Shown here: piece after piece, positions 26,455 through 34,592 of the stretch
How the letters are laid out: each line of letters opens with the position of its first letter
Numbering within the stretch: position 1 is the stretch's first letter
Source of the DNA: Posidoniimonas polymericola
GTDB taxonomy: Bacteria; Planctomycetota; Planctomycetia; Pirellulales; Lacipirellulaceae
Direction: 5' to 3'
Assembly: GCF_007859935.1 (NCBI RefSeq)
Contig: NZ_SJPO01000001.1
Span: 806,001 to 870,000 of the forward strand
DNA length: 64,000 nt
The notes under the pieces: generated by a model
What the model saw: the letters and a program-made list of their open reading frames with translations, nothing else
Databases searched by the model: none
What the model was told of the DNA's origin: nothing
Position numbers and translations under genes: made by a program

Positions 26455-27009
26455 CTACTCGACCCGCCTGAAGTAGAGCCACCCGAATCGCGGGTCGACT
26501 CCTTCTTCGCGGAGGGTGAAGGCGTCGCCCGCTTCGTCGAGCTCGAGCAGGTACCGACGCTTCATCAGGTCGGGCTGCTCTGCTGCGGCGCCCTCGGCAG
26601 GCACGCCGTCGATCAGCTCGATCTGCGACACGCCGACATCGGTCGACAGCACCTTCCAGGTCCCGTCGATGGTCGCCCCGCCGTTGAGTGTCATGACGAC
26701 TTGGTTTTGTGGCTTGAACTCGAGCCCGACGCGGAAGTCGAACGCCTCGAGGTCGGTGGTCTCGCTTGGTTGCAGCTTGGCTAGCTTTCCAGCGGTCTGC
26801 TCCTCCTGGGCGCTCGCCGTCTGCGGGCCGCTGCTTGGGGTGTACCCCGAAGCAGTAGGGATCGGGTTGCGGTCCCGCTTGGCCGCCAGGCTGTCGGGGC
26901 TCCCTTCCCACTTGCCAAGCAGCACCTGAGAAGGCGACGCCGGCCCACAGCCAGTGGCGGTGACCAGCACGAGTAGTAGCAGCGGCAGGGCGGGGGTGAG
27001 GTAGCGCAC
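26455..27009 (-). CDS. Lipoprotein of unknown function
   Basis: A 184-residue putative lipoprotein. The N-terminus MRYLTPALPLLLLVLVTATG ends in a lipobox-like T-A-T-G-C (Cys21). The mature part begins with a WEGSPDSLAA segment and continues with LGLEFKPQNQVVMTLNGGATIDGTWKV-type beta strands (written here only in part: FKPQNQVVMTLNGG, TIDGTWKVLS). A final stretch reads RYLLELDEAGDAFTLREEG. This lipocalin-like or beta-sandwich impression cannot be confirmed by eye. Upstream of the small anchored protein, same strand. Confidence 0.78.
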   Translation of the reverse strand: MRYLTPALPLLLLVLVTATGCGPASPSQVLLGKWEGSPDSLAAKRDRNPIPTASGYTPSSGPQTASAQEEQTAGKLAKLQPSETTDLEAFDFRVGLEFKPQNQVVMTLNGGATIDGTWKVLSTDVGVSQIELIDGVPAEGAAAEQPDLMKRRYLLELDEAGDAFTLREEGVDPRFGWLYFRRVE

Positions 27010-27097
27010 GGCAGGTAGGCAGGCGGTTGGGGGGCAGGGCGTAAGCGGCTCATTCTACGCCGGCGGCTCGGCGCCCGCCACGTTGATTGCCGAGGGA

Positions 27098-29536
27098 TCA
27101 GTAGGCCGGCGTGGCTCCACCGGAGTTGGAAAGCTCGTACGGCAGCCAGGCGAGCACGACGCGGCTAACGTCGATGTCCGACTTGCGGGGAGGCACCTCG
27201 ACCGGGGTCAGCCGCAGCGTGTCGGGGGAATAGGCCGATTTCACGTCGGCGACCGCCTGCTCCTGCTCCTCGCGCAGGGCCTCGAGCTCCGCTTGAGCCT
27301 CCTCGAGGGCCTGCTTGGCGCGGCTCGCCTGGCCGTGCTCGGTGGCGGCCTGACGGGCCGCGGTCACGCTGGTGCTCTGCTTCCGCTTGGTCGCCTTGCC
27401 CCCGGCCAGGCTCAGCACGAGTTCCAGCACCTTCATCAGAAACCCACCAATCCGGCCCCAGAACTGCGACCGCTGCTCGTCGTAGTACGACTGCTTCTTG
27501 GCGACCTTCTCCTCCGCCCGGGCGATTTTCTTGCTGTAGCTTTGCTCGACCTTCTGCTGTTCTTCGAGCAGACGCAGCCGCGCCTGCTCGGCGAGCCGCG
27601 CGCGAAACTGCTGCTCGTCCTCGTCCGGACGCGACACCTCGTCGAGCGATTCGCACTCGTAGAGCGTCAGCCGCTGCTCCTGATAGATCCACTCCTCGAG
27701 GTCTTTGGCGAAGGTCTTATACTGCTTCGCTTCGGCGAGCTCTGCCGGCAGCGGCGCCTGCGCCACACCGGCGACCGGCTGCTGGGTGAACTTGGGGCAG
27801 ACGTCGTACACGAGGGCCCCCTCCCACACGCCGTCGGGGATCAGCTCGTTCTGGCTCTTCATGACGAACAGGTCCCGCCACACGTCGACCTCTGGCTTGC
27901 GGTCGACAAAATGGGCCTTGCCCGAACCGAGCAGGGCAGGGCGGTACTCGACCTGGGCGTCGGCGGGCAGCTGCTCACGGATCGCGACCCACAGCTGCTC
28001 TACGCCATCGGCCACGCTGGCCTGCGCGGCGGGGGTAGGGGCGGGCGCCGGCATGGTGTCGGCCGGCCTGTCTGCCTTGGCGGCTTTGTCCTGGTTGGCC
28101 GGCGCCGGCAGGAACTTCTCACGCACACCGTCCATCAGCCGCTTGATGTGGGTCCGCGTCAGCGGCCCCGCCAGGTACGACATGGCCCAGCGGGTGTGGA
28201 ACACCTCGGGCGCGTCGGCGTGCACGTTGTTGAGCAGGAACACCCGGCTGCCGAGCGCGGCGAGCGTCGCCTCCATGGCTTGCTTGTCGAACCCCGAGCC
28301 CGCCTGCGCGGACGCGCCCTCGAGCCCCTCGATCACGCGGGCCTTGTCGCGCTCGGTCTGCAGCCGTCCCAAGAACCACGCGCCGCAGTTCGACAGCCCC
28401 TTGTAGTCCAGGTCGACCGGGTTCTGGGTCGCCAGCACGCAGCCGACGCCGAACGCGCGGGCCTGCTTCAGCAGCGTCAGCATCGGCCGCTTGGAGGGCG
28501 GGTTCGCGACCGGCGGGAAGTAGCCGTAGACCTCGTCCATGTAGAGCAGCGCGCGAAGGCTGCCCGTGCCGGGCTGCGTCCGCATCCAGGCGAGCATCTC
28601 GTTGAGCAGGATGGTCACGAAGAACATCCGCTGCGCGTCGTCGAGGTGGGCGATCGAGATGATCGACAGCCGCGGCTTGCCCTCGGGGCTGTAGAGGAGC
28701 TGCTGCACGTCGAGCGGCGCGCCCTCCATCCAGCCCGCAAACGACGGGCTCGCCAGCAGGTTGTTGAGGTCCATCGCCAGGGCGGTGCGGTCCTTCTTCG
28801 GAAAGAACGCGTCGAGCTCCATCACGCCGACGGTCTCGAACGGCGGGTCCTGGATCTCGCGAATCATCTCGGCGATGTCGAGGTCCTGCCCCGCCTGCCA
28901 CGCCGTGGTCAACACAGTCGAGAGGAAGATGTGCTCGCGGCTGCGAACCGGGTCGGCGTCGATGCCCAGGAGGGCGAGCAGCCCCGACACGGCCGACGCG
29001 ACCCGCTCGCGGAACATCTCGGCGTCGGCCAGGATCTCGCGTGGCGGGGCGTTGAAACTCTTCATCACCGTCAGCGGGATGCCGGCAGACGAGCCGGGCG
29101 TGAAGATCAGCCGCTCGACCGAGTCGTTGTAGCGCTGGATCCGCTCCGGGCCCTCGCCCCAGCCGGCGAGCCCGTTGCGCCACAGCTCGGCCGTGCTCTC
29201 GGCAAACTGATCGGGCGTCTGACCCTTGCGGCGGGCGACGCTCTCGTCGATCCACGGGCGGAAGTCGCTCGGCGCCAGGTTGGGGAACGCGAGCAGCAGG
29301 TTGCCGAGGTCGCCCTTCGGATCGATCGCGATCGCCGGCACGCCGTCGAGGGCGGCCTCTTCCAGCAGCGACAGGCACAGGCCGGTCTTGCCGCTGCCGG
29401 TCATGCCGACGCAGACCGCGTGGGTAGTGAGGTCGTTGCTCTTCAGCAGCAGCGGGGCCTCGGCGTCGGTCTCGCCGGACGAAAGGTCGTGCCGGCGGCC
29501 GAGGTAGAAGTGGTTCTTGCTGTCCAGGTCGGGCAT
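27098..29536 (-). CDS. HerA/FtsK-like P-loop ATPase with C-terminal coiled coil
   Basis: An 812-residue ATPase of the HerA/VirB4/FtsK-like superfamily. Walker A is VGMTGSGKTGLCLSLLEEAA (from residue 43). IAIDPKGDLGNLL follows, the Walker B is RALLYMDEVYGYFPP, and the sensor region is GCVLATQNPVDLDYKGLSN with an arginine-finger-like CGAWFLGRLQTERD. Residues about 590-780 are a highly charged coiled coil (EARAQ, EEQQKVEQSYSKKIARAEEK). Members move DNA or assemble at membranes; a helicase/translocase, or a partner of an unknown nuclease, is possible. The neighbour across the divergent region is a Fic protein. No partner nuclease is visible. Confidence 0.85.
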   Translation of the reverse strand: MPDLDSKNHFYLGRRHDLSSGETDAEAPLLLKSNDLTTHAVCVGMTGSGKTGLCLSLLEEAALDGVPAIAIDPKGDLGNLLLAFPNLAPSDFRPWIDESVARRKGQTPDQFAESTAELWRNGLAGWGEGPERIQRYNDSVERLIFTPGSSAGIPLTVMKSFNAPPREILADAEMFRERVASAVSGLLALLGIDADPVRSREHIFLSTVLTTAWQAGQDLDIAEMIREIQDPPFETVGVMELDAFFPKKDRTALAMDLNNLLASPSFAGWMEGAPLDVQQLLYSPEGKPRLSIISIAHLDDAQRMFFVTILLNEMLAWMRTQPGTGSLRALLYMDEVYGYFPPVANPPSKRPMLTLLKQARAFGVGCVLATQNPVDLDYKGLSNCGAWFLGRLQTERDKARVIEGLEGASAQAGSGFDKQAMEATLAALGSRVFLLNNVHADAPEVFHTRWAMSYLAGPLTRTHIKRLMDGVREKFLPAPANQDKAAKADRPADTMPAPAPTPAAQASVADGVEQLWVAIREQLPADAQVEYRPALLGSGKAHFVDRKPEVDVWRDLFVMKSQNELIPDGVWEGALVYDVCPKFTQQPVAGVAQAPLPAELAEAKQYKTFAKDLEEWIYQEQRLTLYECESLDEVSRPDEDEQQFRARLAEQARLRLLEEQQKVEQSYSKKIARAEEKVAKKQSYYDEQRSQFWGRIGGFLMKVLELVLSLAGGKATKRKQSTSVTAARQAATEHGQASRAKQALEEAQAELEALREEQEQAVADVKSAYSPDTLRLTPVEVPPRKSDIDVSRVVLAWLPYELSNSGGATPAY

Positions 29537-29642
29537 TGACGAGACGGTCCCAGAAAATCGGTTTCAGTTGCGGCCAAGTGAGTTAAAATAAATCAGCGAT
29601 TGCTTTAATTTGAGTGCCCCGCTTAAAATTGCGCGTAAGTTC
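29537..29642. promoter_or_regulatory. AT-richer divergent promoter region of HerA-like ATPase and Fic genes
   Basis: A short stretch markedly richer in A and T than its surroundings (around 29578-29640, with AAAATAAAT and TTTAATTTG). It separates the minus-strand ATPase and the plus-strand Fic gene. No -35/-10 pair close to consensus with correct spacing was found, so only the general location is offered. Confidence 0.4.
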
Positions 29643-30791
29643 ATGAATATAAAAGACTTCGGGAAACTGGCGGCAGGGTCGATTTCTGAAATAACCCCAT
29701 TCTGGGGCGGAAAGCATTGCTTCGATCCCGAGCCCCTCCCTCCCGCTTGGGAGTTTCCCACAGAGCTGTGGCCTCTGCTCAATGAGGCGGTAGCACAGCT
29801 CATGCTACTTGAGGGCGTCGGGCGGAGTCTACCAAATCCGACCATCCTCCTCGGTCCGATGCGGGACCGCGAGGCCATTCTTTCGTCGCGGATGGAAGGA
29901 ACCTTCGCCACTCCCCAACAGCTTCTGCTGTACGAACTCGAACCGATCGAGGCGAGCACCGAATCAGACCCCCGCAACCAATTCCGCGAAGTGGCGAATT
30001 ATGTGAAAGCGCTGGAGCACGCAGATTCTTCGTCACTGCCGACTGGGCTGCTGCTGATCAGGCAGATGCACGAACGGCTGCTTGACGGCGTCCGTGGCGA
30101 GAACAAGGAGCCAGGCCGGTTTCGACGGCAGCAGGTCGCTATCGGATCCGATGCGAGGTTCGTTCCTCCACCGCCCGAACGCCTAACCGATTTCTTGGAC
30201 GAACTTGACGCCTACCTCGCGGCGGAAGATCGACGCTTCCATCCGTTGGTAGTGTGCTTCCTCATCCACTATCAGTTTGAGACGATTCACCCGTTCTCAG
30301 ACGGGAACGGGAGGGTCGGACGCTTACTATTGACCCATATGATTAAGCAACAGTGCTCGCTCACGATGCCTTGGCTCCATATGAGTGAGTACTTTAGCCG
30401 CGATCATGGCGGGTACTGCAACTATCTCTACCGCGTGAGCTGCTCGGGGGAGTGGCAGAATTGGATCGAGTACTGCCTGCAAGGCGTCGTTCGCCTCGCA
30501 GGGGAGGCGGTGCTGCGTTGTGATCGATTAAGGAGGCTCAGGGACGAGCATTTCGAACGATTGTCGAAAACTCGCGGAGCGGTTCGGCTTCACGGAATAG
30601 TTGAGGGGCTGTACCAGACGCCAGTCGTGACGATCGCTAGCTTGCCCGAGGCATATCAGGTCACGTACCCGACGGCTAAGGCCGACGTCGAAAAGCTAGT
30701 GAAGCTTGAAATTCTGAGCGAGTGGCCCGACAAGCACCCCAAGACCTACTACGCCCCGGAGATCTTTGACATTGCTTACGAGGGGCTCTAA
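29643..30791 (+). CDS. Fic family protein (probable AMP-transferase)
   Basis: A 382-residue Fic/DOC protein. The catalytic loop is intact (HPFSDGNGRVGR, His216), preceded by the usual VCFLIHYQFETI helix. An N-terminal inhibitory helix motif is visible (SSRMEG, residues 81-86, the [S/T]xxxE[G/N] class II form), so the protein is probably self-inhibited. The C-terminal part (about 300-370) ends in a winged-helix-like KADVEKLVKLEIL. Fic enzymes transfer AMP to Ser/Thr/Tyr of target proteins. The ATG at 29643 is preferred over a TTG at 29610. Base composition of its start region is lower in GC than the neighbours, which fits transfer. No antitoxin gene is separate. Confidence 0.93.
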   Translation: MNIKDFGKLAAGSISEITPFWGGKHCFDPEPLPPAWEFPTELWPLLNEAVAQLMLLEGVGRSLPNPTILLGPMRDREAILSSRMEGTFATPQQLLLYELEPIEASTESDPRNQFREVANYVKALEHADSSSLPTGLLLIRQMHERLLDGVRGENKEPGRFRRQQVAIGSDARFVPPPPERLTDFLDELDAYLAAEDRRFHPLVVCFLIHYQFETIHPFSDGNGRVGRLLLTHMIKQQCSLTMPWLHMSEYFSRDHGGYCNYLYRVSCSGEWQNWIEYCLQGVVRLAGEAVLRCDRLRRLRDEHFERLSKTRGAVRLHGIVEGLYQTPVVTIASLPEAYQVTYPTAKADVEKLVKLEILSEWPDKHPKTYYAPEIFDIAYEGL

Positions 30792-30812
30792 ACATCGACG
30801 ACGTCCCCGTTG

Positions 30813-31202
30813 TCACGCCCCCTCGCGGCCCTTCTCGGGCGTGGGGTCCTTCACCACGCCGTAGATCTCACGGCCTTCATGGTCCTCGGGCAGGTGCTCG
30901 GTGATCGGTTTCCCGTCCTCGGTGACGAACAGCAGGCAGTGGCAGTACTTCCACTTCTTCATTTCATCGCAGGCGCAGATCCAGCGGCGGCCGTGCTCGT
31001 CGAGCTCCTTCTGCTTGTCGGGGTAGAAGTTGCAGGGGCATAGCGGGCGGCCCACCTGCTCGATGTTCGCCGCTAGTCCGTTGATAACGACCTCGGTGAC
31101 GCCCGAGTCTGGGTGTCCGACCGTGCCGGTCTTCTCCCAGTACTTCTGGACGTACTTGGTCATCCGATCGATATTCTTCTGAGTGGGTTGGTGTGTGCCC
31201 AT
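30813..31202 (-). CDS. ftrB: Ferredoxin-thioredoxin reductase catalytic subunit
   Basis: A 129-residue protein whose six cysteines match the FTR catalytic subunit: CPC (Cys55, Cys57), CAC (Cys76, Cys78), CHC (Cys87, Cys89), with spacings of 18 and 8 residues. In plants this Fe4S4 protein reduces thioredoxin disulfides with ferredoxin electrons. The other conserved parts (VINGLAANIEQVGRPLCPC; WKYCHCLLFVTEDGKPITE) also fit. No variable subunit (FtrA) lies beside it, as in many bacteria where the catalytic chain works alone. It ends 21 bp from the convergent Fic gene. Confidence 0.93.
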   Translation of the reverse strand: MGTHQPTQKNIDRMTKYVQKYWEKTGTVGHPDSGVTEVVINGLAANIEQVGRPLCPCNFYPDKQKELDEHGRRWICACDEMKKWKYCHCLLFVTEDGKPITEHLPEDHEGREIYGVVKDPTPEKGREGA

Positions 31203-31355
31203 AAGCGTGGCTCCGCTGTTGTTTTTGATGCGTGACCCTACTCAGGATAGCGGCTCACGCCGATCAACGCGAAGCGAACTCAGCGGAGAGTGCTGGCGTG
31301 AAGCGGCCCGGCGCGGACGGTGCGCCTTCAGTAGCGCCGGTTCGGGGCGCGGCTG

Positions 31356-32405
31356 CTACGCCGCCCGGCGGAACGGCTCCGCCGCCGCTGCGCGGGCAGT
31401 CCGGAACGCCCGCTTGAGTTTTTGGCGGTAGAACTCGTAGCTGAGGCCAAGGTCCGTGGGTTTGTCGGGCCGCCAGTCGCGCCACTCGGTGCGCTGCATG
31501 ACGCGGTAGAAGTCGTCGCGGTGGGGGTGATCGCAGTAATAGCGCCAAGGCTTGGCCGGCGAGCAGAAGTGGACAATCCACGGGTCTTGGAGGAGCTGCT
31601 GGTAGGCGTGCTTGTCGAGGGGGGACTCGCGCCAACTGCTGAGCAGGTGGACGCCCGCGGCCTGGTTCCAGCGAGGGTCGAGCGGCCGCCACTGGTCGGC
31701 GAGTCGCACGTTAAGCGCGTACTGATCCCACCACAGGACGTGCTCGCGGTTTGCCTCGAGGCAGTCGAATACCTCGCCGCCGATGTCCTCCTGGCGCCAC
31801 CGCTGCGCGTCGAGCACCATCAGCCCCGAGTTGAAGTACTTCGACTCGGGCCGCAGGCCGAGCTCGCGGTAGTTGGCGATCGGCCTCGCCGCGGTGAGCC
31901 GCCGCAGCAGCGGCTTGCCCGCGGCCGCCACATCGGCGTCGAACCACGGGGCGGTCATCTCCTGCACCGCGAGGGTCAGGTAGTCGCCCAGCGGCTCGGC
32001 GTACAGGTCCGCCAGGCTGCGAAGGACCAGCATGTCGGCGTCAAAGTAGACCAGCTTGCCGACGTCGCTCGGCAGCAATTCGGGGAGCATCAGCCGCAGG
32101 TAACACGCCGGGCTGATGTGGTCGCTGACCGGCAGGTGCTCTACCGCGCCGATGTCGGGCTCGATCCACTCTAGGCGGACGCGCGGGTCTTGCCACGACT
32201 GCTCCAGCCGGTCGCGACTCTCGGGGGACAGGCCGCCATCAAACACAAACAGGCGGAGGCGGCAGTCGGCGTCCAGCGAATCAATCGCCGAGCGGACGGT
32301 CACGCCCAACGGCAGGGCGTAGCCCTCGTCCGCCCCGGTGGCGGCAGTCACTTCGTTGCAACAATCGTGGCCCAAGCTAGGCTCCTTCAGTTGTCTGCGT
32401 GTCAT
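31356..32405 (-). CDS. Glycosyltransferase family 8 protein
   Basis: A 349-residue GT8-like transferase. The start NEVTAATGADEGYALPLGVT matches the nucleotide-sugar-binding beginning of the family (AADexYa-pL). DHISPACYLRLMLPELL follows, and the metal-binding DxD is in LVYFDADMLVL. Later YFNSGLMVLDAQRWR and PLDPRWNQAAGVHLL are the usual family blocks, with VHFCSPAKPWRY near the end. Retaining GT8 enzymes transfer galactose or glucose to lipopolysaccharide or other acceptors. The start at 32405 fits the 14-bp gap to the upstream GT2 gene; the in-frame extension to 32564 would overlap it. Third gene of a methyltransferase-GT2-GT8 set. Confidence 0.9.
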   Translation of the reverse strand: MTRRQLKEPSLGHDCCNEVTAATGADEGYALPLGVTVRSAIDSLDADCRLRLFVFDGGLSPESRDRLEQSWQDPRVRLEWIEPDIGAVEHLPVSDHISPACYLRLMLPELLPSDVGKLVYFDADMLVLRSLADLYAEPLGDYLTLAVQEMTAPWFDADVAAAGKPLLRRLTAARPIANYRELGLRPESKYFNSGLMVLDAQRWRQEDIGGEVFDCLEANREHVLWWDQYALNVRLADQWRPLDPRWNQAAGVHLLSSWRESPLDKHAYQQLLQDPWIVHFCSPAKPWRYYCDHPHRDDFYRVMQRTEWRDWRPDKPTDLGLSYEFYRQKLKRAFRTARAAAAEPFRRAA

Positions 32406-32419
32406 CGGGTGCGGTGGGG

Positions 32420-33439
32420 CTAAGCTGCGGCTCGAGGCGCCGCCGCCGGGAGCGTTTGTTGTCCGTGGGGCAGCGGCAGGCGTTCGCTTGCGGTCCAACC
32501 TTTGGTGGCCGCGTGCCGCAGCGTCTGGAACAGGTAGTCGATTTGAAGCGGGCGGAGTCGCCACGCGGCGAAGAACAGCGGCGCGGCCCGGGAGCGATTC
32601 GCCGAGGGGTCGGCCGTGGGGTGGTTCTTCGCGTGGAGTTTGGCGGACACTGCGTGCGCCCGCGCCGACAGCCGTGCCGCCTCGCCCGGCGCGCCGCCGG
32701 GCATGTCGAGGTTCCAGCTGGTCAGCGTGGCGAACTCCTCGGTGGTGCCCGCGATCCGCTGGGTTGTGGCGCCGTCGTGCTGCTTGCGGTACAGGCAGTG
32801 GACTCCGCCGACGCAGCGGAACCGCTTGCCGAGCTTGGCCACGCGGAAGAAGAACTCGGCATCCTCGCAGTACCGGAATGTTGTGTTCCAGCGGCCGGCT
32901 TCCGCGAGCACGCTCCGCCGCAGCACCGTGGCCGAGGGGGTGACAAAGTTGCGGCCGAGCAACGAGTGAGGGAACCGCAGGACCTCCTCCCGCGAGGGCC
33001 CCCAGAACCCAATCATCTGGTCGGAGCCATCCTCAAACATGGCGGCCGCCGAGTAGGCAACGTCGTCGCCAGAATCACGCAACGCCCCGACGCACGCCCG
33101 CAGGTGGGTTGGCAGCCAGAGGTCGTCGCAGTCGAGGAACGCGACGTACTCTCCCTTGGCGAGCTCAAACGCCAGGTTCCGTGTGGCCGCGGCGCCGAGC
33201 GACTGCTCGTTGCGGCTGTAGCATACGCGGCGCCCCGGGCAGCGGGACGCAAAGCGTTGGACGATCGATTGCGTCTCGCCCTGGGAGCCGTCTTCGATGA
33301 CGATCACCTCCCAGTCGCCGTGAGCCTGCGCGGCGACCGAGTCGAGTGCGGCGCCGATGTACTTGTCGCCGTTGCGGGTCGGGATCACCACCGACACGCG
33401 ACCCTCGGCCGCCGGGTATTGGAACGTCAACGCCTGCAT
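32420..33439 (-). CDS. Glycosyltransferase family 2 protein
   Basis: A 339-residue GT2 (GT-A fold) transferase. RVSVVIPTRNGDKYIGAALD is the N-terminal Rossmann start, WEVIVIEDGSQGETQ holds the first acidic site, and YVAFLDCDDLWLP holds the DxD. CYSRNEQSLGAAATRNLAFE and FFFRVAKLGKRFRC complete the family pattern. It should add a sugar to an envelope glycan; the substrate is unknown. The ATG of MQALTFQYPAAEG (33439) is chosen. It is the middle gene of a compact minus-strand group, 23 bp after the methyltransferase gene. Confidence 0.92.
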   Translation of the reverse strand: MQALTFQYPAAEGRVSVVIPTRNGDKYIGAALDSVAAQAHGDWEVIVIEDGSQGETQSIVQRFASRCPGRRVCYSRNEQSLGAAATRNLAFELAKGEYVAFLDCDDLWLPTHLRACVGALRDSGDDVAYSAAAMFEDGSDQMIGFWGPSREEVLRFPHSLLGRNFVTPSATVLRRSVLAEAGRWNTTFRYCEDAEFFFRVAKLGKRFRCVGGVHCLYRKQHDGATTQRIAGTTEEFATLTSWNLDMPGGAPGEAARLSARAHAVSAKLHAKNHPTADPSANRSRAAPLFFAAWRLRPLQIDYLFQTLRHAATKGWTASERLPLPHGQQTLPAAAPRAAA

Positions 33440-33462
33440 CGCTGCTGCTCCTCGTTGGGCGT

Positions 33463-34089
33463 TTACAGGACCCATACCGTGCCGCCGAGTCGGCGTGGAC
33501 CGCCGCACTCATCCACGATCTGCATCACTCCGGGGAACTTGTCGCAGTAGTCGTGCCCAGAGATGATCTGAGCGCCAACTTCTTTGGCCCAGAGGATGTC
33601 CTTCTTCGTCTCGTCGTAGTCGTGCATGGCGTCGAGGAACACCATCGAGGGCGCCGGTCCGTTGTAGCTCTTGAAGAACTCGTTCTTGTCGCTCCGCACC
33701 ATTTGGACCTCGCCGCGGGCGATGGGGTAGTGCAGGATCTGCGCCGCCAGGTCGTGCTGAACATCGGGTGGCAGGCCCCAAGGATTCCAGCAAAACAAGT
33801 CGACCGTGATGATTTTTTGTTCGGGGGTCTTGGCCAACGCCATGTGGGTGGCCGTGATGCCCAACAGCGTGCCGATCTCGATGATCGGGCCCGCGTGCTG
33901 CGACGATTCTCTGACCAACTCGGTGATCAGCTCTACCCCAGCGGGCTCGACCGTGCAGTCCTGTGGGTGGAAGTCGTGAATGCTACCGCCGGAGCTCGAT
34001 CGGCCGCCGGAGATCTGGCGGAAAGGCCGGACGCACTCTCGCCAGATTTTTTGGTGTGGCGCGAGCGGCGATTTCGTTAGGACACTCAT
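33463..34089 (-). CDS. Class I SAM-dependent methyltransferase
   Basis: A 208-residue methyltransferase of the Methyltransf_24 (CmcI-like) type. The SAM-binding start is GPIIEIGTLLGITATHMALA, and the next strand has IITVDLFCWNP with the acidic residue for the ribose. MVFLDAMHDYDETKKDILWA is the third conserved block, with the Asp-His pair seen in metal-dependent members of this class. The protein is first in the methyltransferase-GT2-GT8 group, so it may methylate the same glycan. The start codon is the ATG at 34089. Confidence 0.88.
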   Translation of the reverse strand: MSVLTKSPLAPHQKIWRECVRPFRQISGGRSSSGGSIHDFHPQDCTVEPAGVELITELVRESSQHAGPIIEIGTLLGITATHMALAKTPEQKIITVDLFCWNPWGLPPDVQHDLAAQILHYPIARGEVQMVRSDKNEFFKSYNGPAPSMVFLDAMHDYDETKKDILWAKEVGAQIISGHDYCDKFPGVMQIVDECGGPRRLGGTVWVL

Positions 34090-34592
34090 GGCAAGTCCTT
34101 ATGGAGGGGGCAGTCTGCTCGCAACCCGCTCCGGGGCGGGGTGGTTGCGGTCAAGCGACGCCGAGTTGGGCGACCCATTTCGGAGTAATTCCGCGGGAAG
34201 CTCGCAGAACCGTCAACCGGCGTCAACCACAATGCCAAGCTGAACAGCCCCCAGCGAGAGCGGGGCGCCCCCCCAATATGTGGGGCTCTAGCAAGGCGCG
34301 CCACGCCCGCGGCCAATGCCGTGAACCGTGGCACGCCACATTGCTCGATGCCCGACCATTCGGTTTCTGGCCCGCCTGGGCGCCGCCGGCCTGGGCGCCG
34401 CATAGATCAGGCTCCGAAGCGTCTCGAGTTCGGCGGCCGCGGCGGGATATTCAAGCCTGGGCTGCAAATCTGGCCCGGCAATTTAGGACCGGCGCAGAAC
34501 TTGCTTTCTGTCCTGGCAGGCGGCTTTCAACCTACCGAGTTGTTGGGCTCTAGGTGACCGGCAACCGAGGTAGAAACGTTAGGAGAGGTGCT
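34090..34592. other. Divergent intergenic region between glycan genes and opg locus
   Basis: About 500 bp with no supported gene. It must carry the promoters of the methyltransferase/GT unit (minus) and the opgG unit (plus). A 13-base direct repeat (GCCTGGGCGCCGC at 34374-34386 and 34389-34401) is the only structure noted. No known riboswitch or sigma-54 box was found. Confidence 0.5.
34581..34588 (+). promoter_or_regulatory. Ribosome binding site deciding the opgG start
   Basis: AGGAGAGG lies 4 bases before the GTG at 34593 and supports that codon over the GTG at 34554, which lacks such a site. Confidence 0.75.

Noticed and set aside
26402-26911. N-terminal extension of the small anchored protein
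   Set aside because: The extension reads through the lipoprotein gene in another frame and is Arg/Gly/Pro-rich. The ATG at 26401 begins a normal membrane anchor.
27083-29539. 818-codon plus-strand frame
   Set aside because: It is the exact antisense of the HerA-like ATPase. Its content is Arg/Leu/Val/His-rich without domains, a common artefact in GC-rich DNA.
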